A DNA stretch of 6,902 nucleotides from JBBSUX01 sp038234045. GTDB taxonomy: Bacteria > Pseudomonadota > Gammaproteobacteria > Burkholderiales > Burkholderiaceae_C. Both the position numbers and the translations under genes were made by a program. Shown here piece after piece: positions 1-6,364 of this stretch. The notes under the pieces are model-generated. The model was not told the origin of the DNA and did not search any database. It saw only the letters and a list, made by a program, of their open reading frames with translations. The DNA lies in the NCBI GenBank assembly GCA_038234045.1, contig JBBSUX010000192.1, positions 1 through 6,902 of the forward strand, in the 5' to 3' direction. The number at the start of each line of letters is the position of its first letter. Position 1 is the first letter of the stretch.

Positions 1-261
1 CGCAAGCAGCGCTGGGGCCGGCCGGAGGTATTGGCTGCCGCACGCCGCTACAACGCATTGGCACAGGACAACGGCATGACGCCGACGCGCCTGGCACTTG
101 CCTTCTGCATGACGCGTTGGCAAGTGACCAGCACCATTCTCGGCGTGACCACGCTGGCGCAACTCGATGAAGATATTGATGCTTGGGACAAACCCCTTGC
201 TGCCGACGTGCTGGCCGAGATCGACCGCATCCGGCTCGAACTGCGCGATCCGGTCGTTTGA
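1..261 (+). CDS. Aldo/keto reductase, Tas-like, 3' end only
   Basis: This is the last 86 codons of an NADP(H)-dependent aldo/keto reductase; the frame is open from the first base of the window and ends at TGA 259-261. The visible part is the C-terminal end of the (beta/alpha)8 barrel. It includes the segment TSTILGVTTLAQLDEDI, which matches the family's conserved 'I-P-G' type loop for cofactor contact followed by the last helices, and the tail DVLAEIDRI. The wording resembles E. coli Tas more than other aldo/keto reductases, as I recall that sequence. The catalytic Asp-Tyr-Lys-His residues lie upstream of the window, so activity cannot be judged. The substrate is unknown. It is co-directional with the ybaK-like gene, 53 bases away. 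I leave the symbol empty because only the tail is visible. Confidence 0.85.
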   Translation, partial: RKQRWGRPEVLAAARRYNALAQDNGMTPTRLALAFCMTRWQVTSTILGVTTLAQLDEDIDAWDKPLAADVLAEIDRIRLELRDPVV

Positions 262-314
262 ACGCCCGCTGAACGCCATCTGTACGCTGTTGAGCGGCCT
301 TGTCTGGCGCTGTC

Positions 315-806
315 ATGAAGAGCAAGCCACACGTCTCTGAAACACCCGCTACCCAGCTGCTCCGCAGCCACGGTGTGGCGTTCACCGAGCATCCTTACGA
401 GTACGTCGACCGAGGCGGGGCCCAACATAGCGCGCGGGTGCTCGGGCTCGATCCGCACACCGTCGTCAAGACGCTGGTCATGCAGGATCAGGATGCAAAG
501 CCGCTTCTGGTGCTGATGCATGGCGACCGCTCGGTTTCCATCAAGAACCTGGCGCGGCAGATTGGCGCGAAGTCGGTCGTGCCCTGCGCCCCCGAAGTGG
601 CGAGTCGGCACAGTGGCTATCAAGTGGGCGGAACCTCGCCCTTCGGAACCAGGCGCGACATGCCGGTGTATGTGGAAGCCAGCATCCTCGCCTTGCCGCG
701 CATTTGCATCAATGGCGGCCGGCGCGGCTATCTGGTGGGGATCGAACCGCAGGTGTGCGTCGATCTGCTGGGCGCGATCCCAGTGCAATGTGCGCTGGCA
801 GAATGA
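315..806 (+). CDS. ybaK: Cys-tRNA(Pro) deacylase, YbaK/EbsC family
   Basis: This 163-residue protein belongs to the YbaK/ProX trans-editing family. E. coli YbaK, of nearly the same length (159), hydrolyses Cys-tRNA(Pro) made by mistake by prolyl-tRNA synthetase in the cytoplasm. Visible family marks are VVKTLV with Lys52, the lysine that is essential in YbaK; the loop GYQVGGTSPFG (101-111); and NGGRRG (133-138). There is no ProRS fusion, so it is a free-standing editing factor. The start is uncertain: ATG 315 gives the usual family length, while an in-frame TTG at 300 would add five residues. Neither has a strong ribosome binding site. It follows the aldo/keto reductase by 53 bases and precedes plsY by 99 bases on the same strand. 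Other members of the family edit other aminoacyl-tRNAs, so the cysteine specificity is inferred from the YbaK-like motifs. Confidence 0.9.
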   Translation: MKSKPHVSETPATQLLRSHGVAFTEHPYEYVDRGGAQHSARVLGLDPHTVVKTLVMQDQDAKPLLVLMHGDRSVSIKNLARQIGAKSVVPCAPEVASRHSGYQVGGTSPFGTRRDMPVYVEASILALPRICINGGRRGYLVGIEPQVCVDLLGAIPVQCALAE

Positions 807-816
807 ACGCAGCGGC

Positions 817-872
817 AGGCCGTGCCGATATCGGCCGATAGGTCGAACCGGCTGAACCGACCGACCCGGCCT
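817..872 (+). repeat. Nested inverted repeats between ybaK and plsY
   Basis: AGGCCG at 817-822 is complementary to CGGCCT at 867-872. Inside this pair lie a perfect 12-base palindrome, GCCGATATCGGC (824-835), and a 5-base stem, GGTCG (841-845) with CGACC (858-862). Together they could form a branched stem structure in the transcript between the two genes. No run of T follows, so this is not a standard intrinsic terminator. It could be an attenuator or processing site, or simply chance pairing in GC-rich DNA. Confidence 0.3.
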
Positions 873-905
873 TGAATTTGCACCCGATAACTTTTCACGA
901 TCCTC

Positions 906-1547
906 ATGCTGCTTTCCTTCGTCGTCGTGCTGGCTGCCTATTGCATCGGCTCGCTTTCATTCGCTGTCATCGTCAGCCGGATGGCGGGGCTTGCCGATCC
1001 ACGCAGCTATGGCAGCGGCAATCCGGGTGCTACCAACGTGCTGCGTTCTGGCAGCAAGGGGGCAGCGGCTGCCACGCTGCTGCTCGACGCCGCCAAAGGT
1101 TTTGTGCCGGTCCTGCTGGTGCGGTCGTTCGGGCCGCGTTGGGGGCTTGGCGATGACACCGTGGCGCTGGTCGCGCTGGCGGCTTTTATCGGGCACCTCT
1201 TTCCGGTATTTTTCCGTTTTCAGGGGGGCAAGGGGGTTGCGACCGCGCTCGGGGTGCTGCTGGGGCTGCAGCCGCTGCTGGGGCTTGCGGTTGCATTGAC
1301 CTGGTTGATCGTCGCAGTCTTCTTTCGCTATTCCTCACTCGCCTCGCTGGTGGCAGCCGTGTTTGCGCCTGCGTACTACCTCTTTGGCAACGGCGTCGCA
1401 TGGCAGGCGCGCATGCCGATCGCGTTAGCGATGGTGGCAATGGCTCTGCTATTGGCCTGGCGGCACAAAGCAAATATCACGCGATTGCTCAACGGCACCG
1501 AATCCCGCATTGGCGGCAGCAAGAAGCAGGGCGGTTCTTCGGCGTGA
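906..1547 (+). CDS. plsY: Acyl-phosphate:glycerol-3-phosphate acyltransferase PlsY
   Basis: PlsY transfers an acyl group from acyl-phosphate (made by PlsX) to sn-glycerol 3-phosphate in the inner membrane, giving lysophosphatidic acid, the first phospholipid precursor. The 213-residue product is a hydrophobic multi-pass protein of normal family length. All three active-site motifs are present: motif 1 GSGNPGATNVLR (36-47, with Ser37 and Arg47), motif 2 with the phosphate-binding GGKGVAT (107-113), and motif 3 WRHKANITRLLNGTE (185-199, with His187, Asn190 and Glu199). The N-terminal helix reads GSLSF where many relatives have GSIPF, a minor change. The start is fixed because in-frame stops at 873 and 888 leave ATG 906 as the first usable start. 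The ribosome binding site is poor. The stop is only 9 bases from the end of the convergent HD-GYP-like gene. Confidence 0.96.
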   Translation: MLLSFVVVLAAYCIGSLSFAVIVSRMAGLADPRSYGSGNPGATNVLRSGSKGAAAATLLLDAAKGFVPVLLVRSFGPRWGLGDDTVALVALAAFIGHLFPVFFRFQGGKGVATALGVLLGLQPLLGLAVALTWLIVAVFFRYSSLASLVAAVFAPAYYLFGNGVAWQARMPIALAMVAMALLLAWRHKANITRLLNGTESRIGGSKKQGGSSA

Positions 1548-1556
1548 GAAAACGGT

Positions 1557-2633
1557 TCAGCTTGAGGGTCGTGCGCGGCGGGCTTTGAGCAAGGCTTCGC
1601 GCTCGGCCAGATGCTTGCGCGCAATCACGCCCACTTGCAGCCATTGGCGCTGATCGAGCTGCGGCGCAGCATGGCGCGCCACCACCGCATGCCGGATGCC
1701 GGGCGCGGCGGCAGCAACATCGTGAAGACGCGGCGGATGGACCGATCGGCCGGTGCTGTCGCGCACCACCGCCACCAGAGGCGCGTTGCCCAGACCGCGG
1801 CGCACCACTACGGCGGTCTCGCCAGAGTCGAGCTCTACCAGCGTGCCTGGCGGAAAGAGCCCCACTGCCCCCACCAACGCGGCACCCGCTGCGTCCTCCA
1901 GCCCTGCGCGTGCCTGCAGGATCGCACGTGCCGAATCCAGCGGGCTTTTGCCCTCTCGGGTGATACGCGGACTCACCAGTGCCGCGTACCGATCGACGGT
2001 GTGCAACACATGTCCCAGGCGCGCGGGCGGGGGAAGCGTGTGCAGGGCGCCGCGGCCAACCGCGCTCACATGGTGCAGGCGCACGGTATCGAGCAGCAGC
2101 CGGTCCGTCACGCCGACTTCTTGCAGCAGAGCCAAAGACGCCGCCGCGTGCGTCGTGATCTGTTGGCGCTGGGCGGGGCTCGGCGCCGCCATCTGCAGTG
2201 CCAGGGTGTCTTGCAGATCAGTCATGCCGATGTTCATCGCAAGGGCCGCCCGTACCAGCGCCGAACGTTCATCGTCGGGCAGCCGCAGGCGCGGTGCCAC
2301 CACTTCGCAGAGTGCCGCGCAAATCACGGCGTGCGAAGCGCTGTAGCGGGCGGCCGACGTGGCGGTGAGCTGAAACAGCAGGTACAGCCCCGCATCAACC
2401 TCGGTGGCCAGCAAATCGTGCAGCCACGCCTCAAAACGCCGAAGCTTCCAGGAGAACTCGTGGATGCGCAGCGGATGGTGCAGCAGCATCGAAACGCCTG
2501 ATTCCAGATCCGACCACAGCGCCAGCAGATCTTCGCTGCCCTGCTCGGTGGGATCAGGAATGGCGGTATGCGATCCGGCCACAGGGGCGGGGGATGCGAC
2601 GGATGGCAAAACGGGTTTCTCGTTGGGCGACAC
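1557..2633 (-). CDS. Degenerate HD-GYP domain protein
   Basis: This 358-residue protein reads as a cyclic-di-GMP phosphodiesterase-type HD-GYP domain that has lost key catalytic residues. Pattern matches in order are the Y-x3-H helix (Tyr97, His101), the ALAMNIGM strand where active enzymes have HDIGK, then His162, His187-His188, Asp214 in VDRYAAL, and the closing LFPPGTLVELDSGETAVVV (259-277) that is typical of HD-GYP C-termini. The HD dyad is Met133-Asn134, and the HHE..GYP loop after His188 is replaced by unrelated sequence. The first 90 residues and last 80 show no domain I recognise. There is no signal peptide or obvious membrane segment, so it is probably cytoplasmic. The start is GTG 2633, with no good ribosome binding site; an internal ATG at codon 49 is an alternative. 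It lies 21 bases after yajQ on the same strand, probably co-transcribed. I infer a non-enzymatic or regulatory role. Confidence 0.72.
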   Translation of the reverse strand: MSPNEKPVLPSVASPAPVAGSHTAIPDPTEQGSEDLLALWSDLESGVSMLLHHPLRIHEFSWKLRRFEAWLHDLLATEVDAGLYLLFQLTATSAARYSASHAVICAALCEVVAPRLRLPDDERSALVRAALAMNIGMTDLQDTLALQMAAPSPAQRQQITTHAAASLALLQEVGVTDRLLLDTVRLHHVSAVGRGALHTLPPPARLGHVLHTVDRYAALVSPRITREGKSPLDSARAILQARAGLEDAAGAALVGAVGLFPPGTLVELDSGETAVVVRRGLGNAPLVAVVRDSTGRSVHPPRLHDVAAAAPGIRHAVVARHAAPQLDQRQWLQVGVIARKHLAEREALLKARRARPSS

Positions 2634-2654
2634 AAACGCAGCGCCGCAGGGAGC

Positions 2655-3140
2655 TCAGTCCCGAAAGTTGTTGAAGCTGATCGGCACGTCCGTCACGTCC
2701 TTCTTCATCAGCGCCATTGCGGCTTGCAGATCGTCGCGCTTGGCGCCGGTCACGCGTATTGCATCCCCCTGGATGGCAGCTTGCACCTTGAGCTTGCTGT
2801 CTTTGACCATGCGCTGGATCTTCTTGGCAAGCTCTGTTTCGATGCCGTTTCGCACTTTGATCACCTGCTTGACCTTGTCGCCGCCCGTCTTCTGCAAGTC
2901 GCCCTTGTCCAGAAAACGCACATCCACGTTGCGCTTGGTGAGCTTGCTGTGCAGGATGTCTTCCACTTGCGCCAGCTGAAAATCGGCGTCGCCAATCAGC
3001 GTGATCTCTTTATCTTTCAGCTCGATCGCGGCGGCGGTTCCCTTGAAATCGAAGCGCGTGCCGATTTCCTTGGCGGTGTTGTCCACTGCGTTGCGGACCT
3101 CTGTGAGATCGGCTTCGCAGACGGTATCGAATGACGGCAT
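2655..3140 (-). CDS. yajQ: YajQ family nucleotide-binding protein
   Basis: This 161-residue cytoplasmic protein is close in length and sequence to E. coli YajQ (163). Conserved blocks are the N-terminus MPSFD, VRNAVDN (15-21), RFDF (29-32), the long C-terminal block SKLKVQAAIQGD (115-126) continuing into IRVTGAKRDDLQ, and the terminal NFRD. YajQ has two ferredoxin-like folds that bind nucleotides or nucleic acid; a Xanthomonas relative has been reported as a cyclic-di-GMP receptor that acts with a transcription factor. The start is clear. ATG 3140 begins the conserved MPSFD and follows GGAGGA by 7 bases; an in-frame ATG nine codons upstream (3167) would swallow that binding site. It is divergent from murB and leads into the HD-GYP-like gene. 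Confidence 0.95.
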   Translation of the reverse strand: MPSFDTVCEADLTEVRNAVDNTAKEIGTRFDFKGTAAAIELKDKEITLIGDADFQLAQVEDILHSKLTKRNVDVRFLDKGDLQKTGGDKVKQVIKVRNGIETELAKKIQRMVKDSKLKVQAAIQGDAIRVTGAKRDDLQAAMALMKKDVTDVPISFNNFRD

Positions 3141-3147
3141 GTTGGGT

Positions 3148-3153
3148 TCCTCC
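3148..3153 (-). promoter_or_regulatory. Strong ribosome binding site of yajQ
   Basis: The minus strand reads GGAGGA, 7 bases before ATG 3140. It is by far the best Shine-Dalgarno sequence in the left two thirds of the window. It decides the yajQ start against the longer in-frame ATG at 3167. Confidence 0.85.
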
Positions 3154-3295
3154 GGGGTGTCTGGCAAACGGATCGACTTGCCAAATTACAGGGCCGCCGA
3201 TCTCGCAATCGTTAATGGTACGACAGCAAAAATCTTCATGCGTAGCAAGCAGCACCTTGCAGCAGCGATAAAGCCCGGATGCGAAAATCACCCCC
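3154..3295. promoter_or_regulatory. Divergent promoter region of yajQ and murB
   Basis: The 155 bases between the two divergent start codons must hold promoters for both directions unless one gene is read from further away. The stretch 3181-3290 is visibly more AT-rich than the flanking genes, as promoters are. On the plus strand TTGCAG (3257-3262) could be a -35 box, with a poor -10 (TGCGAA, 3280-3285) at 17-base spacing, but this would leave a very short leader. I cannot place either promoter with confidence and see no clear operator. Confidence 0.4.
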
Positions 3296-4357
3296 ATGTA
3301 CCCCGAGCAGAACGTTTCCCTTCAGTCCTACAACACCTTCGGCATCGTCGCGAAGGCACATCAGCTCGCGCGCATCCGGTCAGAAGACGATGTGCAGGCG
3401 CTTCTGTCCAATGCCGCACTGGCAGCGCAGCCGAAATTCGTGTTGGGCGGCGGCAGCAACATCGTGCTCACGGGTGATGTGCGGCAACTGGTGCTGAAGG
3501 TGGAGGTGCCGGGCCGGCGCATTGTGTCGGACGACGACCGCGCCACCATCGTGGAAGCCGGCGCCGGTGAGAACTGGCACGACTTCGTCTCCTGGACGCT
3601 CGCCCACGGCTGCCCGGGCCTTGAAAACCTGGCGCTGATCCCCGGCACCGTGGGCGGATCGCCGGTACAAAACATCGGCGCCTATGGCGTCGAGCTGCAA
3701 GACCGCTTCGATTCGCTCGACGCCATCGATCTGCACACCGGCCACAGCTTCACGCTGGATGCCGCGCAGTGCGGCTTCGGCTATCGCGATTCGGTCTTCA
3801 AGCACGCCCCGGCAGAAGGCTCCAGCGGGCTCGGCCTGGCCGGCCGCGCACTCATCACCCGCGTGCGCTTTCGCCTGCCCAAAGCGTGGAAGCCCGAACT
3901 GGGCTATGCCGAGCTCGAGCGAAAGCAGGCGGAGGAGGGCATCGCTGCCCCCACAGCCCAGCAGATCTTCGATTGGGTCTGCGAAATCCGCCGCGCCAAA
4001 CTGCCCGACTGGCACGTGGTGGGTAACGCCGGCAGCTTCTTCAAAAACCCCACCGTATCACCAGAGCAATGCGCCGACATCATCGCCCGCGAGCCCAAGA
4101 TCGTGCACTACCCTATGGCCGACGGCAGCATCAAGTTGGCAGCCGGCTGGTTGATTGATGCTTGCGGCTGGAAGGGCAAATCGGTCGGGCAGGCAGCGGT
4201 TTATGAAAAGCAGGCGCTGGTCCTGGTGAATCGCGGCGCTGCGCGGCCGGAAACCAGCGCTACTGGCGGTGAGGTAATGACGCTGGCCGGAGCCATTCAA
4301 ACCAGCGTTTATGAGCGCTTTGGTATCCGGCTGGAACCGGAGCCGGTCGTGGTGTAG
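3296..4357 (+). CDS. murB: UDP-N-acetylenolpyruvoylglucosamine reductase MurB
   Basis: MurB is the cytoplasmic FAD enzyme that reduces UDP-GlcNAc-enolpyruvate with NADPH to UDP-N-acetylmuramic acid, the second committed step of peptidoglycan synthesis. The 353-residue protein is type I, like E. coli MurB (342). Visible landmarks are NTFG (13-16), the FAD-binding GGGSN (51-55), the PGTVGGSPVQNIGAYG block (116-131), FGYRDSVFK with the substrate-site Arg164, GNAGSFFKNP with the catalytic Ser247, and LEPEP near the end with Glu349 in the place of E. coli Glu325. All catalytic residues are therefore kept. The protein stops four residues after Glu349, a shorter tail than in E. coli. The start ATG 3296 gives the usual N-terminus (NVSLQSYNTFG), though its ribosome binding site is weak. 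The gene is divergent from yajQ. Confidence 0.97.
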   Translation: MYPEQNVSLQSYNTFGIVAKAHQLARIRSEDDVQALLSNAALAAQPKFVLGGGSNIVLTGDVRQLVLKVEVPGRRIVSDDDRATIVEAGAGENWHDFVSWTLAHGCPGLENLALIPGTVGGSPVQNIGAYGVELQDRFDSLDAIDLHTGHSFTLDAAQCGFGYRDSVFKHAPAEGSSGLGLAGRALITRVRFRLPKAWKPELGYAELERKQAEEGIAAPTAQQIFDWVCEIRRAKLPDWHVVGNAGSFFKNPTVSPEQCADIIAREPKIVHYPMADGSIKLAAGWLIDACGWKGKSVGQAAVYEKQALVLVNRGAARPETSATGGEVMTLAGAIQTSVYERFGIRLEPEPVVV

Positions 4358-4374
4358 ACCGGCCAATAATTATT
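4342..4374 (+). terminator. Possible terminator overlapping the murB stop
   Basis: GCCGGTC (4342-4348) and GACCGGC (4357-4363) form a perfect 7-base GC-rich stem with an 8-base loop that contains most of the murB stop codon. It is followed by an AT-rich stretch (AATAATTATTT) rather than a clean T run, so it would be a weak or imperfect intrinsic terminator. Its position, exactly at the end of a gene and before a long gap, supports the call. Confidence 0.45.
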
Positions 4375-4568
4375 TGATGGCGCTTCAACGCACAGACTGC
4401 AATCCCCATCGTATTGCGCGTCAGTCGCTTCGCTGGTGCCTCAACTCTTTGTAGTCCAATCGCTCGTGCACGTCTGAGCGCGATCTTGGAGGCAGATTCA
4501 AACTACTATTCAATTCCCCTTCAAAACGCGTGTCTCGTACCAAACCAGAGGAACGAGCCGATTTTTAT
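4375..4568 (+). other. Gene-free leader upstream of the DUF2231 gene
   Basis: About 200 bases between murB and the next ATG hold no gene that I can support. A promoter for the right-hand operon is expected here. The best spacing I find is TTGATG (4374-4379) with TGCAAT (4398-4403) 18 bases apart, each matching only four of six consensus bases. No repeat, operator or riboswitch is evident. Confidence 0.35.
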
Positions 4569-5012
4569 ATGAGCATTGACGTTCAAAAACGACCATCCAG
4601 CATTGCTACGATCGTCTTCGGCCTCCTTAATCCAATTCCTTTCGGGATGTTCGTGGCGGCATTGATATTCGATGCGGTCTACACCGACAGTGCAGATATC
4701 ATGTGGATCAAGTCAGCCGCATGGTTAATTGTCGTCGGCTTGCTTTTTGCGATCATTCCTCGGCTCATTAATCTCGTGTGGGTCTGGTTTCCCGGCGCTC
4801 GAACGAGTACAAGGAGAGATAAAGGCGCGTTTTTTCTTTATTTGTTTGCGGTTGTTGCTGCCATCGTCAATTCTTTTGTCCATAGTCGAGACGCCTACGG
4901 ATCAGTTCCGTTGGCGCTTTGGCTTTCTATATTGACAGTGGCACTTCTGGGCTTGAGCAATGTCCTGTTGAACTTGCAACTTTCGAACAATAATTACAGG
5001 GTGCAAGAATGA
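4569..5012 (+). CDS. DUF2231-type four-helix membrane protein
   Basis: This is a 147-residue inner-membrane protein of unknown function. Four hydrophobic segments are visible at about residues 12-37, 47-73, 87-104 and 114-136. The features NPIP at the start of helix 1, the later FDAVY, and the HSRDA motif at 105-109 with a following conserved-looking SVPLALWLS match the DUF2231 family as I recall it; several members lie beside sorbosone-dehydrogenase genes, as here. The start is uncertain: ATG 4569 fits best, but a GTG at 4530 in the same frame would add 13 residues; neither has a good ribosome binding site. The gene overlaps the next one by ATGA, so translation is probably coupled. Its GC content is about 47% by hand count, against roughly 65% in samples of murB, which suggests a separate origin or relaxed composition. 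Confidence 0.72.
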   Translation: MSIDVQKRPSSIATIVFGLLNPIPFGMFVAALIFDAVYTDSADIMWIKSAAWLIVVGLLFAIIPRLINLVWVWFPGARTSTRRDKGAFFLYLFAVVAAIVNSFVHSRDAYGSVPLALWLSILTVALLGLSNVLLNLQLSNNNYRVQE

Positions 5013-6325
5013 TCAAAAGAACATGGATGGCACTGGTTCCCACCGCCTTGGTGCTGGCGCTTATCGGCTGCAGTGAAAAGGCACAGATCGATCCTCAACA
5101 GCAGGTTGGACAACAACCCAAGTTGCCGGCGGCTCAGAACTTCCTGGTGCCACCGATGCAGGTCCCAAAAGGTGTGGGTTGGCAGGGAGATGGCCATCCG
5201 ACCGTGGCGGCAGGCCTGAAGATCGAGAAGATCGCTGATGGCCTGCAGCATCCTCGGCAGCTCATGACATTGCCCAACGGCGATGTGCTGGTCGTCGAGT
5301 CGAACGGCCCTGGCACCGAGCCGGTCACCACGCCCAAGCAGTTACTCGCGGGCATCGTGATGAGTCGTTCGGGCAAAGGGGCCAAAGGTGGCAACCGGAT
5401 CACGCTTCTGCGCAAGGTTCCGGGCTCTCCCAAGTGGGAGCAGCACGTGTTTCTTGAGCACCTGAATTCCCCGTTCGGGGTTCAGTTGATCGGGCAGACG
5501 CTGTACGTGGCCAATACCGACAGGATCATGAAGTACGCTTACGCCACGGGCGCCACCAGCATTGCCGATCCGGGCGTCGAGCTTGCTGATTTACCAGACA
5601 CCATCAATCACCACTGGACCAAGGCCATGCTGGCCAGTCCGGACGGCAAGAAGCTGTATGTCGGTGTCGGCTCAAACAGCAACATCACCGAGAACGGCCT
5701 GGCGGTGGAATACCGGCGCGCCGACATTCTTGAAGTAGATGTGGCGACAGGGGCCAGCAGGATATTCGCATCGGGCCTTCGCAACCCGACCGGGCTTCAG
5801 TGGGAGCCTCAGACCGGCAAGCTTTGGGCCATCGTCAATGAGCGCGATGAGATCGGGGCCAGTCTGGTTCCTGATTACATGACCGCGGTTCAGGAAGGCG
5901 CTTTTTACGGCTGGCCTTACAGCTACTACGGCCAGCACGTCGACGAACGCGTGCAGCCACAGCGGCCGGACCTGGTGAAGAAGGCGATTGCGCCGGACTT
6001 CGCGCTGTCCTCTCACGTTGCGCCATTGGGACTTCTGTTCTACACGGGGAGCAACCTTCCGGCCATGTACCATGGCGGAGCGTTCATCAGCGAACACGGC
6101 AGCTGGGACCGTTCCCCGTTGAATGGTTACGAGGTGAGCTACGTCAAGTTTGTGAACGGACGGCCAACGGGCCAGAAAGTGCCGGTTGTCACTGGATTTG
6201 TCTCCAGTGACGAGAAGTTGCTCTTCGGCGCTCCCGTCGGGCTGGCACAAAGCGCAGATGGCGCTCTTCTGATCGCGGACGATGTCGGAGACACGGTTTG
6301 GTCTGTCACGGCCAGCGGTCAGTGA
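5009..6325 (+). CDS. Sorbosone/glucose dehydrogenase-like (PQQ) propeller lipoprotein
   Basis: This 438-residue protein has the six-bladed beta-propeller of the soluble glucose/sorbosone dehydrogenase family, whose members oxidise sugars or other polyols with PQQ. Residues 1-21 form a lipoprotein signal with lipobox LIGC; Cys21 would be lipidated, and Ser at +2 predicts the outer membrane. Propeller landmarks are HPRQLMTLPNGDVLVVESN (81-99), NHHWTKAMLASPDGKKLYVG (200-219), GLRNPTGLQWEP (256-267), SSHVAPLGLLFYTG (334-347) and SEHGSWDRSPLNGYEV (361-376). His201/202, Arg258, His336 and His363 are candidates for PQQ or substrate contact, but I cannot assign them one to one. The start ATG 5009 overlaps the DUF2231 stop and follows AGGG by 7 bases. 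The substrate is unknown and no PQQ synthesis gene is in view. The next gene begins 39 bases on. Confidence 0.9.
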   Translation: MIKRTWMALVPTALVLALIGCSEKAQIDPQQQVGQQPKLPAAQNFLVPPMQVPKGVGWQGDGHPTVAAGLKIEKIADGLQHPRQLMTLPNGDVLVVESNGPGTEPVTTPKQLLAGIVMSRSGKGAKGGNRITLLRKVPGSPKWEQHVFLEHLNSPFGVQLIGQTLYVANTDRIMKYAYATGATSIADPGVELADLPDTINHHWTKAMLASPDGKKLYVGVGSNSNITENGLAVEYRRADILEVDVATGASRIFASGLRNPTGLQWEPQTGKLWAIVNERDEIGASLVPDYMTAVQEGAFYGWPYSYYGQHVDERVQPQRPDLVKKAIAPDFALSSHVAPLGLLFYTGSNLPAMYHGGAFISEHGSWDRSPLNGYEVSYVKFVNGRPTGQKVPVVTGFVSSDEKLLFGAPVGLAQSADGALLIADDVGDTVWSVTASGQ

Positions 6326-6351
6326 CGCGGTGATTCCTGGCGGTGCGCGTA

Positions 6352-6358
6352 AAGGAAG
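6352..6358 (+). promoter_or_regulatory. Ribosome binding site of the SDR-like gene
   Basis: AAGGAAG lies 6 bases before ATG 6365, and the preceding gene ended only 27 bases earlier. This supports the start of the dehalogenase-like gene and its translation from the same transcript as the propeller lipoprotein. Confidence 0.7.
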
Positions 6359-6364
6359 CAGCAA

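Noticed and set aside
48..788. A 246-codon open frame on the minus strand across the aldo/keto reductase end and ybaK
   Set aside because: It spans two recognisable genes and their gap on the other strand and shows no family motif.
1548..1556. A shared terminator between the convergent plsY and HD-GYP-like genes
   Set aside because: The gap is 9 bases and I find no clean stem followed by T on either strand in or around it.
1611..2501. A 296-codon open frame on the plus strand antisense to the HD-GYP-like gene
   Set aside because: Its product is full of Arg, His and Gln with no recognisable domain. The opposite strand encodes a coherent HD-GYP-like protein, so this is a shadow frame of GC-rich DNA.
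3141..3167. A longer yajQ starting at ATG 3167
   Set aside because: The extra nine residues are not in the family, and the strong GGAGGA site sits inside them, just before the conserved MPSFD start.
6305..6326. Inverted repeat GTCAC/GTGAC at the end of the propeller gene
   Set aside because: Only five base pairs, no T run, and a closely spaced gene follows, so a terminator is unlikely.
5672..6364. A 230-codon minus-strand frame opposite the propeller lipoprotein
   Set aside because: The plus strand carries clear conserved propeller motifs throughout; the antisense product has none.
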